NCBI RefSeq assembly: GCF_002886045.1
Contig: NZ_CP025791.1
Coordinates: 3,983,001 to 4,047,000, forward strand
Direction: 5' to 3'
Source of the DNA: Flavivirga eckloniae
Lineage (GTDB): Bacteria > Bacteroidota > Bacteroidia > Flavobacteriales > Flavobacteriaceae
DNA length: 64,000 bases
Numbering within the stretch: position 1 is the first letter of the stretch; every line of letters starts with the position of its first letter. Both the position numbers and the translations under genes were made by a program. Below, piece by piece: positions 41,939 through 49,383 of this stretch. The notes beneath the pieces were generated by a model that was not told the DNA's origin, made no database searches, and worked only from the letters and a program-made list of their open reading frames with translations.

Positions 41939-43156
41939 ATGACATATCAAGATACACTAAATTGGATGTTTTCTCAACTGCCAATGTATCAAAGAGAAGG
42001 CAAGGTAGCATACAAAGCAGATTTGTCTAATACCTTAATATTAGCCGAACACTTAAACAATCCAGAACAAAATTTTAAATCGATACATGTGGCCGGAACC
42101 AACGGAAAAGGTTCTACGAGCCATATGTTGGCTTCTATTTTACAAGAAGCAGGTTATAAAGTTGGATTGTATACGTCGCCACATTTAAAAGATTTTAGGG
42201 AGCGTATTAGGGTAAATGGTAAGGTAGTAAGCGAACAATTCGTAACAGGTTTTGTAAAGCGAAACAAGGCGTTTTTTGAATCGAATGCATTATCATTTTT
42301 TGAAATGACCGTTGGTATGGCTTTCGAATATTTTTCAAGTGAAAAAGTGGATATTGCAGTTATAGAGGTTGGTTTAGGTGGTCGTTTAGATTCTACAAAT
42401 ATTATCACTCCAGAAGTTTCGGTAATCACCAATATTGGGATAGACCATACCAAATTTTTAGGAAATACACTTGAAGCTATTGCATTTGAAAAAGGAGGTA
42501 TTATCAAGCCAAATGTACCGATTGTAATTGGGGAAACCCAGAAAGAAACCCTTCCGGTTTTTAAAGATTTAGCGAATAAGAATGAAGCCAAGATCATATT
42601 TGCAGATCAAGAGGTAGATAAAACGTATAAGTCTGACATGCTTGGAACATATCAAACTAAAAATATAAAAACGGTTATTCAGGCTATTAAAGAGTTAAGA
42701 GCTAAAGGTTTTGTGGTTTCCGAGCAGAATTTACAACAAGGTTTGCTAAAAACGGTTAAGAATACAGGGTTATTAGGACGTTGGCAAATAATAAACGAAA
42801 AACCTAAAGTGGTTTGCGATACAGGGCATAATAGAGAAGGTTTAAGCCTTGTTGTGGATCAAATAATCAATGAAGACTATAATAGGTTACATATTGTATT
42901 TGGAGTCGTTAATGATAAAGATTTAACATCGATTATAGATTTATTACCCAAAAAGGCTACTTATTACTTTTGTAAACCAGATATAGCACGTGGTTTAAAC
43001 GCAAATGAGCTAAAACGTGTTTTTAATGAGTATGGTCTACAAGGTGAGTCTTATAATTCTGTTAATGAAGCTTATAAAGTAGCTTTAAAAAACTCAGATG
43101 AAAGCGATTTTATTTTTATAGGTGGAAGTACATTTGTTGTAGCAGAAATAATTTAA
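41939..43156 (+). CDS. folC: Bifunctional folylpolyglutamate/dihydrofolate synthase
   Basis: A 405-residue Mur-ligase-fold enzyme adding glutamate to folates. The ATP loop is HVAGTNGKGSTSHMLASIL (about residues 49-67), followed by YTSPHLKDFRERI, EVGLGGRLDSTNII, ITNIGIDHTKFLG and the C-terminal VVCDTGHNREG. It begins 5 bp after the tonB-like gene and ends about 95 bp before tRNA-Val. Length and motifs are normal. Confidence 0.92.
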   Translation: MTYQDTLNWMFSQLPMYQREGKVAYKADLSNTLILAEHLNNPEQNFKSIHVAGTNGKGSTSHMLASILQEAGYKVGLYTSPHLKDFRERIRVNGKVVSEQFVTGFVKRNKAFFESNALSFFEMTVGMAFEYFSSEKVDIAVIEVGLGGRLDSTNIITPEVSVITNIGIDHTKFLGNTLEAIAFEKGGIIKPNVPIVIGETQKETLPVFKDLANKNEAKIIFADQEVDKTYKSDMLGTYQTKNIKTVIQAIKELRAKGFVVSEQNLQQGLLKTVKNTGLLGRWQIINEKPKVVCDTGHNREGLSLVVDQIINEDYNRLHIVFGVVNDKDLTSIIDLLPKKATYYFCKPDIARGLNANELKRVFNEYGLQGESYNSVNEAYKVALKNSDESDFIFIGGSTFVVAEII

Positions 43157-43175
43157 ATTTTTATTGAAAAAGTTT

Positions 43176-43204
43176 TTGCAGTTTTAAAAACTCCTTTATA
43201 TTTG
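43176..43204 (+). promoter_or_regulatory. Promoter of tRNA-Val
   Basis: TTG (43176-43178), an 18-bp spacer and TATATTTG (43197-43204) match the Bacteroidota vegetative promoter fully. Transcription would start near 43210, about 40 bp before the tRNA. Confidence 0.75.
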
Positions 43205-43251
43205 CAGTCCAATTGAGAAAGGTAACTAACTCGGTTGACTCATTAAAATAA

Positions 43252-43326
43252 GGGCGCGTAGCTCAGTTGGTTCAGAGCACTTGGTTTACACCCAAGGGGT
43301 CAGGGGTTCGAATCCCTTCGCGCCCA
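43252..43326 (+). tRNA. tRNA-Val (anticodon TAC)
   Basis: The acceptor GGGCGCG pairs with CGCGCCC. The D arm is AGCTCAGTTGGTTCAGAGC, the anticodon arm CTTGG-TTTACAC-CCAAG gives anticodon TAC, and the T arm contains GGTTCGAAT. The discriminator base is A and CCA is not encoded. A promoter lies upstream and a terminator directly downstream. Confidence 0.96.
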
Positions 43327-43331
43327 CAGAT

Positions 43332-43368
43332 AAATCCTAAGACAATTATGTTTTAGGATTTTTTTTTG
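43332..43368 (+). terminator. Rho-independent terminator of tRNA-Val
   Basis: AAATCCTAA (43332-43340) pairs with TTAGGATTT (43353-43361) and a long T-run follows. Confidence 0.85.
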
Positions 43369-43382
43369 GTTTAAATTTACTT

Positions 43383-43589
43383 ATGGATTATTATGTTTAC
43401 ATATTGTATTCAGAGAAGTTGGATAGGTGTTATATAGGATCAACCTCAGATGTTTCAAAGCGCTTGGAAAAGCACTTGTAGAACCACAAAGCTTTTCTTA
43501 TAGATTGTGGAGGACCATGTGCAAAATTTTATTTTGTAACTACTTTTAAAATCAGCTCTTTAAGGAAAATTGAAGATATGTTTTCTTAA
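43383..43589 (+). pseudogene. Decayed GIY-YIG nuclease-family gene
   Basis: From the ATG at 43383 the frame reads MDYYVYILYSEKLDRCYIGS, then TSDVSKRLEKHL, the start of a short UvrC-type GIY-YIG domain (YVYIL... YIG). A TAG follows at 43479-43481 (codon 33), then NHKAF, which continues the family sequence (HLxNHKxF). After that the similarity fades, with possible frameshifts, to a stop at 43587-43589. Intact relatives are about 80-95 residues and are frequently found next to tRNA genes in flavobacteria. I therefore read this as an inactivated copy. Confidence 0.7.
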
Positions 43590-43678
43590 AAATTTAACAA
43601 TTTTCCTCACGAAAACTACTCTTTTGATTAATTCAGGTGTGCGTTTTTTAGTTTAACTTGGACTTTAAAATAACAGCT

Positions 43679-44443
43679 ATGGAAACTCGATATGCCCGAA
43701 ATAGAATTTATATTACAGAAGAAGAACAAGAAGTTATAAGGAACTTTCCAATATTACTTGCAGGAGTAGGTATAGGGAGTGTTATAGCAGAATGTGCTTT
43801 ACGATTTGGTTTTGAAAATATAACTATTGTCGATGGAGATCAGGTTGAGAAATCAAATTTAAACCGTCAAAACTATACCGAAGAAGATTGCGGAAATAAT
43901 AAAGTTGATGCCTTGGCTAAAAGGCTGTTGTCTATTAATAAAGATGCAAATATTAAGTGTTTTGATTTTTTTTTAACAGCCGATAATATTGAGGAACATA
44001 TCGATGGTCATAAAGTAGCAATTAATGCTCTCGATTTTTCGTCGCCAGTGCCTTTAGTTTTTGATACGATTTGTCAAAAACAAAACATACCTATCCTGCA
44101 CCCATACAATATAGGATGGGCAGGTCTTGTTACTATTATAAACGAAGATGGACTACCGTTAAACAGCATATCAAAACCAGATGAAGATTTTAATGAGTTG
44201 AATGTGGTAAAATATGCTTCCGGTTATCTGGAGTTTTGGGGAAATCCTCAAAAATGGATAGATGGAGTCATTGAAAAGTATTTAGGAGAAAAGGAAGATT
44301 TGCCTCCTCCTCAATTATCAATCGCTTGCTGGTCTGTAGCAGCCATGTGTACACATTTGCTATTCAATATAGCTACAGGTAAAAAGTTTAAGAAATTCCC
44401 GAAGTTTTATTTGTCGAAGGTTATTGATGATGATTTTAATTAA
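43679..44443 (+). CDS. ThiF/E1-like adenylyltransferase
   Basis: A 254-residue Rossmann-type E1-like protein. The ATG at 43679 (METRYARNRIYIT) is preferred to a TTG at 43658. Motifs are LLAGVGIGSVIAECALRFGF (ATP-binding loop), ITIVDGDQVEKSNLNRQNY (Mg/adenylate site, Arg in NRQ), the NNKVDAL lysine and the INALDF aspartate. No CxxC zinc pairs and no obvious catalytic cysteine loop are seen, so it may only adenylate its target. The C-terminal half (WGNPQKWIDGV...) is not familiar. It is convergent with the LuxR-type gene (4-bp overlap at 44440-44443) and lies at the edge of a putative acyl-metabolite locus. The carboxyl substrate is unknown. Confidence 0.8.
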   Translation: METRYARNRIYITEEEQEVIRNFPILLAGVGIGSVIAECALRFGFENITIVDGDQVEKSNLNRQNYTEEDCGNNKVDALAKRLLSINKDANIKCFDFFLTADNIEEHIDGHKVAINALDFSSPVPLVFDTICQKQNIPILHPYNIGWAGLVTIINEDGLPLNSISKPDEDFNELNVVKYASGYLEFWGNPQKWIDGVIEKYLGEKEDLPPPQLSIACWSVAAMCTHLLFNIATGKKFKKFPKFYLSKVIDDDFN

Positions 44444-45252
44444 ACCAATATATTATTATTAGTTGCATACGCTATAGCCTCAGAAATATTAGCCACATCA
44501 AGTTTTGCAAATAACTTTCGTCTATGAAACTTTACTGTATCTGGAGATACAAAAATGGTTTCTGCTATCTCGCTTATGGAGTAACCTCTTATCGAAAATT
44601 GAAGAATTTCTTTTTCACGATTGGTCAAAGTTATTTTATCCATAATTTTCCAAAAACTGCCTTTCAAATCGTATTCAAATATCTTGTTATCCCCTGTTTT
44701 ATAAATTTTAATGTTACCCGATTTTTTTGCTAAGGAAAGTGAAATGATGCAGATAGCTTTCCATATTTTTCCAGATTGGGTCAAGTATAGAGGTGTTAGC
44801 TTTTGGTTTATAAGAATGACCTTTCCGTCTGGGTTTTTTAAATGAAAGTCGTAGCTAATGGTATGGAATATACGCTGTTCAACAGGGATGTTCTCGTAAA
44901 AATCAAATCCAACAGTGTTTATTTTTAAAAGCAATTGTAAATCTTCGGGAATAACATATTTAAAATAAAAGGCATAACCCAACTTTTGGACTTCTTGGGC
45001 TGTATGCCCACACAAAAATAACGGGTTTTCAGAAACATATTCGAATCCTTTTTTCTCATAATCAATTACGTAAATGCTTTTATAAGTCGTTCTAGCAAAT
45101 GCTTTAATTGTTTCGAGGTAATAAAAGGTTTGCTCCTTTTCTGCTTTAGAAATACTGTTGATGGCGTTTTTTGAAGAAAAAAAATCACTTTCATGTAACA
45201 TGGGTTTGATTCTTAGGGGGTTTCTCTCACTAAAGTAGTCTTTTTTTTTCAT
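44440..45252 (-). CDS. PAS-LuxR family transcriptional regulator
   Basis: A 270-residue regulator. Residues about 60-180 look like a PAS sensor (SIYVIDYEKKGFEYVSENPLF, then GHTAQEVQKLG and VIPEDL). The C-terminus (about 205-268) is a LuxR/GerE helix-turn-helix: LTNREKEILQFSIRGYSISEIA, with VSPDTVKFHRRKLFAKL as recognition region. It lacks a classical acyl-homoserine-lactone-binding domain and a response-regulator receiver. It is divergent from the acyltransferase-like gene; paired dyads in that intergenic space and before the TauD gene are its likely operators. It may also regulate itself. Confidence 0.88.
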   Translation of the reverse strand: MKKKDYFSERNPLRIKPMLHESDFFSSKNAINSISKAEKEQTFYYLETIKAFARTTYKSIYVIDYEKKGFEYVSENPLFLCGHTAQEVQKLGYAFYFKYVIPEDLQLLLKINTVGFDFYENIPVEQRIFHTISYDFHLKNPDGKVILINQKLTPLYLTQSGKIWKAICIISLSLAKKSGNIKIYKTGDNKIFEYDLKGSFWKIMDKITLTNREKEILQFSIRGYSISEIAETIFVSPDTVKFHRRKLFAKLDVANISEAIAYATNNNILV

Positions 45253-45320
45253 TCATCCACTCCTTAAAGTAGGGTATTGGAAAAAATAATAACTTCTTAA
45301 GATGTATAACTATCTGCTAT

Positions 45321-45374
45321 CTACACTGTTGGGTAGTTTTTAATCGATTAAATACAAGCTAGCCTTTTGTGTAG
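45321..45374 (+). promoter_or_regulatory. Paired LuxR-type operators A and B upstream of the acyltransferase-like gene
   Basis: Site A (45321-45336) is CTACAC-TGTT-GGGTAG; site B (45359-45374) is CTAGCC-TTTT-GTGTAG. Both are dyads of two 6-bp half-sites with a 4-bp spacer, 38 bp apart start to start. Site B begins 38 bp upstream of the TAATTTTA box at 45397. The sites also lie upstream of the divergent LuxR-type gene. Confidence 0.65.
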
Positions 45375-45396
45375 TGTATTCGTGTGGTCACTTTGA

Positions 45397-45404
45397 TAAT
45401 TTTA
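45397..45404 (+). promoter_or_regulatory. -7 box TAATTTTA of the acyltransferase-like gene
   Basis: It matches TAnnTTTG at 7 of 8 positions. Its distance from operator B is the same as that of the TAAATTTG box from operator D. Start of transcription is expected near 45409-45411, giving a leader of about 25 bases. Confidence 0.5.
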
Positions 45405-45433
45405 AATGAATCAATAATCAATAATCAATAATT

Positions 45434-46045
45434 ATGATAAACATATCAAACAATTTAACACGAATAGGGCAAAACGAATTATTTAACATGTCGAAATTTG
45501 TGGTTACAGAAAACTTTAAACATCACACCAACGAAATATTACCAAAAACTTACGGAAGAGATGTTGCCACCATTTATATGGACGAAAAAAACAATTTAGC
45601 AAATTCTGAAATTTTTGCAGTTAAAACTACTAATGGAGAAATTGTTGGAACAATTAGGGTTTTAAAGTGGGATTATATAAACCCATTACCAATCCAAAAA
45701 ATATTTGGAATAAATCCATTGTTATGTGTTAAAGACGATCTTGTAAACGAAATATGGCATATTGGTAGGTTTGCCATAAAAAAAGGAGTTAGCGATATCA
45801 ATTTACTTAAAAAATTGATGGTTGCGGCAATAAAGCCTATATGTAAACATGAAAACAATATTGCTTTTGTAGAATGCGATGCAAAATTACTTAGGGTAAT
45901 GACGCTTATGGGAATTAAAACTAAGGTTATAGGTAAATCTATTAATTATTTAGGATCCGAAACAATACCAGTAACTCTTTCTTATAATGGATTGATCGAC
46001 TTCTATAATAGAAACAAATATTTGATAGAACCGGTTTTAAATTAA
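45434..46045 (+). CDS. GNAT-fold acyltransferase resembling autoinducer / N-acyl amino acid synthases
   Basis: A 203-residue protein. The central part has the shape of LuxI/FeeM-type synthases: EIFAVKTTNGEIVGTIRVLKW (with an acyl-synthase-like GTxR), NEIWHIGRFAIKKG (comparable to the W..SRF/GRF strand), LLKKLMVAAIKPIC, then FVECDAKLLRVMTLMGI. The end runs SINYLGSETIPVTLSYNGL. Such enzymes join an acyl group from acyl-ACP or acyl-CoA to an amino-type acceptor. I cannot tell which acceptor is used, nor exclude an ordinary GNAT. It is preceded by two LuxR-type operators and lies beside the PAS-LuxR gene; a phosphopantetheinyl transferase gene is in the same locus. Confidence 0.62.
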   Translation: MINISNNLTRIGQNELFNMSKFVVTENFKHHTNEILPKTYGRDVATIYMDEKNNLANSEIFAVKTTNGEIVGTIRVLKWDYINPLPIQKIFGINPLLCVKDDLVNEIWHIGRFAIKKGVSDINLLKKLMVAAIKPICKHENNIAFVECDAKLLRVMTLMGIKTKVIGKSINYLGSETIPVTLSYNGLIDFYNRNKYLIEPVLN

Positions 46046-46062
46046 ACGTTCAAAACCTGTCA

Positions 46063-46115
46063 CTACACAAAAGTGTAGAGTTCTATTGTAAAGGGGGAAC
46101 TACCTTTTGGTGTAG
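46063..46115 (+). promoter_or_regulatory. Paired LuxR-type operators C and D upstream of the TauD-type gene
   Basis: Site C (46063-46078) is the perfect palindrome CTACAC-AAAA-GTGTAG. Site D (46100-46115) is CTACCT-TTTG-GTGTAG. They are 37 bp apart start to start, and D begins 38 bp upstream of the TAAATTTG box at 46138. This repeats the layout of sites A and B. Confidence 0.68.
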
Positions 46116-46137
46116 TAAAATTAGAATTATAACATGC

Positions 46138-46145
46138 TAAATTTG
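46138..46145 (+). promoter_or_regulatory. -7 box TAAATTTG of the TauD-type gene
   Basis: An exact TAnnTTTG match. The centre of operator D would lie about 42-44 bp upstream of the predicted start (near 46150), the position used by class II LuxR-type activators. No separate -33 TTG is visible, as expected for an activator-dependent promoter. Confidence 0.6.
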
Positions 46146-46149
46146 ATAG

Positions 46150-46401
46150 GGTTGGAGTGTGGTAGTTATTGGTGTAAATGAATTTGTCGGTTGAAATTTA
46201 GTCTTTAAAAAGAAGTTTTTTTGTTATAAAACTCCTTTGATTACCCCAAATTGTTAAACAAGTTCAAAATTCAAAAAGCACTTTCAATAAACGGCAGTGA
46301 GAATTAACACCCTTAAAACTATTTTTAAGAGGTAGTTTTTAGCGCTTTACTATGTGGACATATAGAATTAAAAGTATAACGATAATACAAAGTCCAAAAT
46401 C
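46150..46401 (+). promoter_or_regulatory. Long structured leader before the TauD-type gene
   Basis: If transcription starts near 46150, the mRNA has a leader of about 250 bases. It contains a stem AAAGAAGTTTT/AAAACTCCTTT (46209-46219/46228-46238, one mismatch) and a second stem AAAACTA/TAGTTTT (46315-46321/46333-46339). It also contains a 7-codon frame MNLSVEI near 46178. No known riboswitch class is recognised. Confidence 0.35.
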
Positions 46402-47394
46402 ATGAACAATCAAACAGAAAATTTAGATACGAAAAGTTTGGAGCGATTACTTTTAGATGAAAGTATATCAGCATCTTTCATAAAGAAATCTTTAAGTTTT
46501 CCCTTAGTTATTATTAATAACGATGAGAATCAACAATTAGCGGACTGGATTTTAGACAATGAAGAAGATTTTAACTCTAATTTACAAAAATATGGAGCTA
46601 TACTTTGTCGGGATTTTAAAGTAGAAACGGTAGAAAAGTTTCAAAGTTTAACCGAAATGTTCCCTAACGATTTTTTAGATTATAATATACTATCATCTCC
46701 TCGTTACGAGGTTACAAATAATGTATACGTATCCACAGCGTGCCCAGAAGATCAAAGTATTGGTATGCATAGTGAAAGCTCTTATGCTCTCAACCATCCC
46801 AACAGAATTGTTTTTTGTTGCATCATTCCCCCAAAGGTTAAAGGAGAGACACCTATTGCAGATAACCGTTTAATTATTAAAAACATGAGTCCGGATTTGG
46901 TGAAGAAATTTTTGAATTTGGGCGTTATGTATAAAAGAAACCTAACCGGTTTTTTGAGTAAGTCGTGGGAAGATGTATTTCAAACCTCAGATCGTAAAAA
47001 AGTTGAGAAACAATGTGAGCTGAACGGTATGTCTTATAACTGGAAAAGTGATTCTCATTTAGAATTAACTTGGACTAAAAAAGGTGTTTGGAAACATCCA
47101 GAAACAGGTGATATTACTTGGTTTAATCATGCCCTGTTTTTTAATAAATATTCATTAAATAAAGATTTGTTAAGCTTTATAACTTCGGATAACGAACTTC
47201 CTAGCAATACGTTTTTTGGCGACGGAACAGAAATTACAAAAGAAGAAATAGAACATATTAAGGAAGCATACAAAAAAGCAACCATAGAATTTCGGTGGAA
47301 AAAAGACGATGTACTCTTCTTGGATAATATGCTTATGTCGCATGGTAGAAACCCTTACCAAGGCGAAAGAAAAATAGTTGTATCCATTTCCTAA
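46402..47394 (+). CDS. TauD/TfdA-family Fe(II)/2-oxoglutarate dioxygenase
   Basis: A 330-residue protein of the TauD/SyrP-like group. The iron-binding pair is visible as MHSESSYA (HxE variant, about residue 122) and the distal LMSHGRNPYQGERKIVVSI (His and the 2-oxoglutarate-binding Arg). FCCIIPPKVKGETPIADNR and WFNHALFFN are further family blocks. SyrP-like members hydroxylate amino acids held on carrier proteins or free in secondary metabolism. It is preceded by operators C/D and a long leader, and followed by a phosphopantetheinyl transferase gene 238 bp on. Substrate unknown. Confidence 0.85.
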   Translation: MNNQTENLDTKSLERLLLDESISASFIKKSLSFPLVIINNDENQQLADWILDNEEDFNSNLQKYGAILCRDFKVETVEKFQSLTEMFPNDFLDYNILSSPRYEVTNNVYVSTACPEDQSIGMHSESSYALNHPNRIVFCCIIPPKVKGETPIADNRLIIKNMSPDLVKKFLNLGVMYKRNLTGFLSKSWEDVFQTSDRKKVEKQCELNGMSYNWKSDSHLELTWTKKGVWKHPETGDITWFNHALFFNKYSLNKDLLSFITSDNELPSNTFFGDGTEITKEEIEHIKEAYKKATIEFRWKKDDVLFLDNMLMSHGRNPYQGERKIVVSIS

Positions 47395-47526
47395 GATAAA
47401 TTCAGCCATTTTATTGGGGCTATAGGGTTGGTGATTAATAAGCGTGAAGCATTGTCGTTAGTGCTTATCGAGAATGAAAAGAAGATTTTTCGCTACAAAA
47501 ATCGACAAGAACAAGCAAAAGCTTAA
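47395..47526 (+). other. Open frame continuing past the TauD-type stop codon
   Basis: After the TAA at 47392-47394 the same frame stays open for 43 codons, containing GAIGLVINKREALSLVL and ENEKKIFRYKNRQ, before TAA. The composition looks protein-like but has no start codon of its own and no family I recognise. It may be a gene remnant or chance. The remaining bases up to 47632 show nothing else. Confidence 0.25.
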
Positions 47527-47632
47527 ACTTCTATTAATGAGGTAAGAGTAGTTAATGTACATCAAAGATTTTAATGTTTGGCGTGTTTCTAGCATTAGCC
47601 AAATGAATTTATAGAACAAGATTCTTAAAAGG

Positions 47633-48307
47633 ATGATAAATATTTTTTATTCATATATATCGGAGAAAAACCATAAGTTTTTAATGAAGGAGGTGTTACC
47701 GGATTTTCCGATCGCTTTTCAGAAAAGAATAAAAAGGTATAAGAATTGGAAAGAGGCGCAGTTGTCTTTATTGGGCAGGGTACTTTTAAATTATGGGCTA
47801 AAAGGTTTAAACAAAAACCTTTCAAACCAAGAAATAAGCTATACCTTATACGGAAAGCCCTATTTTGATAACGAATCTATACGCTTTAATATCTCACATT
47901 CTGGGGATATCGTGGTTTGTGCCATTGCGGTTGAAGACATTGGAATAGATGTCGAAATTGTTAAGAACATTGATGTACATAGTTTTAAATACCAAATGAC
48001 CAGTTCGGAATGGGAACAGGTCATCTCTTCCAATAACGTTAACAATTCCTTTTTTACGTATTGGACTCAAAAGGAATCTGTAATAAAAGCCGATGGAATG
48101 GGGCTTTCTGTGCCATTAAGATCTTTCGAGATAATAAATGATCGGGCAAATATTAACGGACAATACTTTTTCCTAAAGGAAATTAAGTTAAACGATAACT
48201 ATATATGCTATCTGGCATCAAAATTTAGAATTGATATGCTAGATATTAAGCCAAAGTTAGTGTTTGTATTAGAAAAGTATTATGGCGAAAATATTTTCAA
48301 AGCTTAA
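47633..48307 (+). CDS. 4'-phosphopantetheinyl transferase, Sfp-like
   Basis: A 224-residue PPTase that transfers the phosphopantetheine arm of CoA to carrier proteins. It has the P1/P2 region YGKPYF and RFNISHSGDIVVCAI, the Mg-binding IGIDVEIV and the P3 motif FTYWTQKESVIKADGMGL. It is of the Sfp/Gsp type used for secondary-metabolite carrier proteins, not the short AcpS type. No carrier-protein gene is visible nearby, so its target is elsewhere in the genome or is the fatty-acid ACP feeding the acyltransferase. Confidence 0.9.
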   Translation: MINIFYSYISEKNHKFLMKEVLPDFPIAFQKRIKRYKNWKEAQLSLLGRVLLNYGLKGLNKNLSNQEISYTLYGKPYFDNESIRFNISHSGDIVVCAIAVEDIGIDVEIVKNIDVHSFKYQMTSSEWEQVISSNNVNNSFFTYWTQKESVIKADGMGLSVPLRSFEIINDRANINGQYFFLKEIKLNDNYICYLASKFRIDMLDIKPKLVFVLEKYYGENIFKA

Positions 48308-48406
48308 ACTCGATACGAGTTACGCAAAATACTTTAATCTGTTACCGATACACATTGGTTTTTAAACCCTTAGCAATTAAACTCTAAAGCCCTTAAAGGT
48401 TTAAGT

Positions 48407-48925
48407 CTAATTCTTAATCGATTTGTATACAAGCGTATGGGTTATTTTAGATTGATCGCTTGCCAGGTTTAGAATGATATAAGTATCTGGGAGCGACCAA
48501 GTGGCTATATACTCTAAATGACCAGAAGAAACTGCCATACCGTAACGACTTTCGTCATTTTTTAAAAGGTCGTTGTTCCACTTTAACTCATCAACAGCAG
48601 GTGTACCATATCTTTTAGTAAGCAAATCCTTTACTTTTTTTAAATCTTCTATATAAACATTTTCATTACCATGCTGTTCGGTAAATGTGTAAGATATGCG
48701 CTCTAGTGCATCATTGTTAACCTGCAAAAGTAATTCGGCGTTTAAATTGTTAATTACTGTCGTTTTAGTAAGCCCGTTGCTAGCTGTTTCTAAATCTTCT
48801 ATTGTCGATTTTACCTTAGTTTCTGTATCACCCCAGTTTAGGCCTTGAAATGTGAAAGATTTATTCTCAGTTTGACAAAAACTTAAAAAAGGAAGTAATA
48901 AAAAAATAAGTAGGGTTCTTTTCAT
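48407..48925 (-). CDS. Hypothetical exported protein
   Basis: A 172-residue protein with signal peptide MKRTLLIFLLLPFLSFCQ. The mature part begins FTFQGLNWGDTETKVKSTIE, a pattern of small exported proteins that measure or bind in the periplasm, but I recognise no named family. It is transcribed alone, convergent with the phosphopantetheinyl transferase gene. Confidence 0.65.
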   Translation of the reverse strand: MKRTLLIFLLLPFLSFCQTENKSFTFQGLNWGDTETKVKSTIEDLETASNGLTKTTVINNLNAELLLQVNNDALERISYTFTEQHGNENVYIEDLKKVKDLLTKRYGTPAVDELKWNNDLLKNDESRYGMAVSSGHLEYIATWSLPDTYIILNLASDQSKITHTLVYKSIKN

Positions 48926-49383
48926 AATGGTTAGTTTTTAGTATAATCGATACACTTAAAAATGTACCAACTAATGCTTTAATAATTTGGGGTTTTTAGT
49001 TAATATAAAACGATCTGGTTTAAGGATCGTTTTTTTTGTAACTCTCAAATATATATAAATTAAAGTAAGTTTTAACGTTGGTTTATGGTTTTTAGATGAA
49101 AGTGCACTATAGAGTGTATTTAATTAGGTTTTTAAAGCCTAATTAAGGGGGTTGTTTGAGGTAACATGAGGTAAGAGTCAGTTGTTACGTCTACTGTTGT
49201 TCAGATAAATCTTAGGAACTTTTCAAGTTATATCTATAAATTGCAATAGAATAATAAACCAAAAGGGTTATATGTAAAAGAGCTGCTCTTTGTATGTAAC
49301 TGTTTGCATTTTACGGTTAAAGGGATTTTGTATATTTATCTTATGATAAACACAACCAAGTTTTTGTGTGAAAAATAGCATAA
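48926..49383. other. 458-bp intergenic region with an isolated terminator
   Basis: No protein gene is visible. The stem AAAACGATC/GATCGTTTT (49007-49015/49025-49033) with a following T-run is a good plus-strand terminator, yet no plus-strand gene ends before it. A small RNA or a promoter for the AraC-type gene may be present; a possible -7 box TATATTTA lies at 49331-49338. Confidence 0.4.
49007..49038 (+). terminator. Isolated rho-independent terminator
   Basis: A 9-bp perfect stem with a 9-base loop followed by TTTTT on the plus strand. On the minus strand the tail is TTTTATATT, so weak function is possible there also. Confidence 0.55.

Noticed and set aside
43679-48307. Nonribosomal peptide or polyketide gene cluster
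   Set aside because: No condensation, adenylation-domain, ketosynthase or carrier-protein gene is visible; only tailoring- and priming-type enzymes occur.
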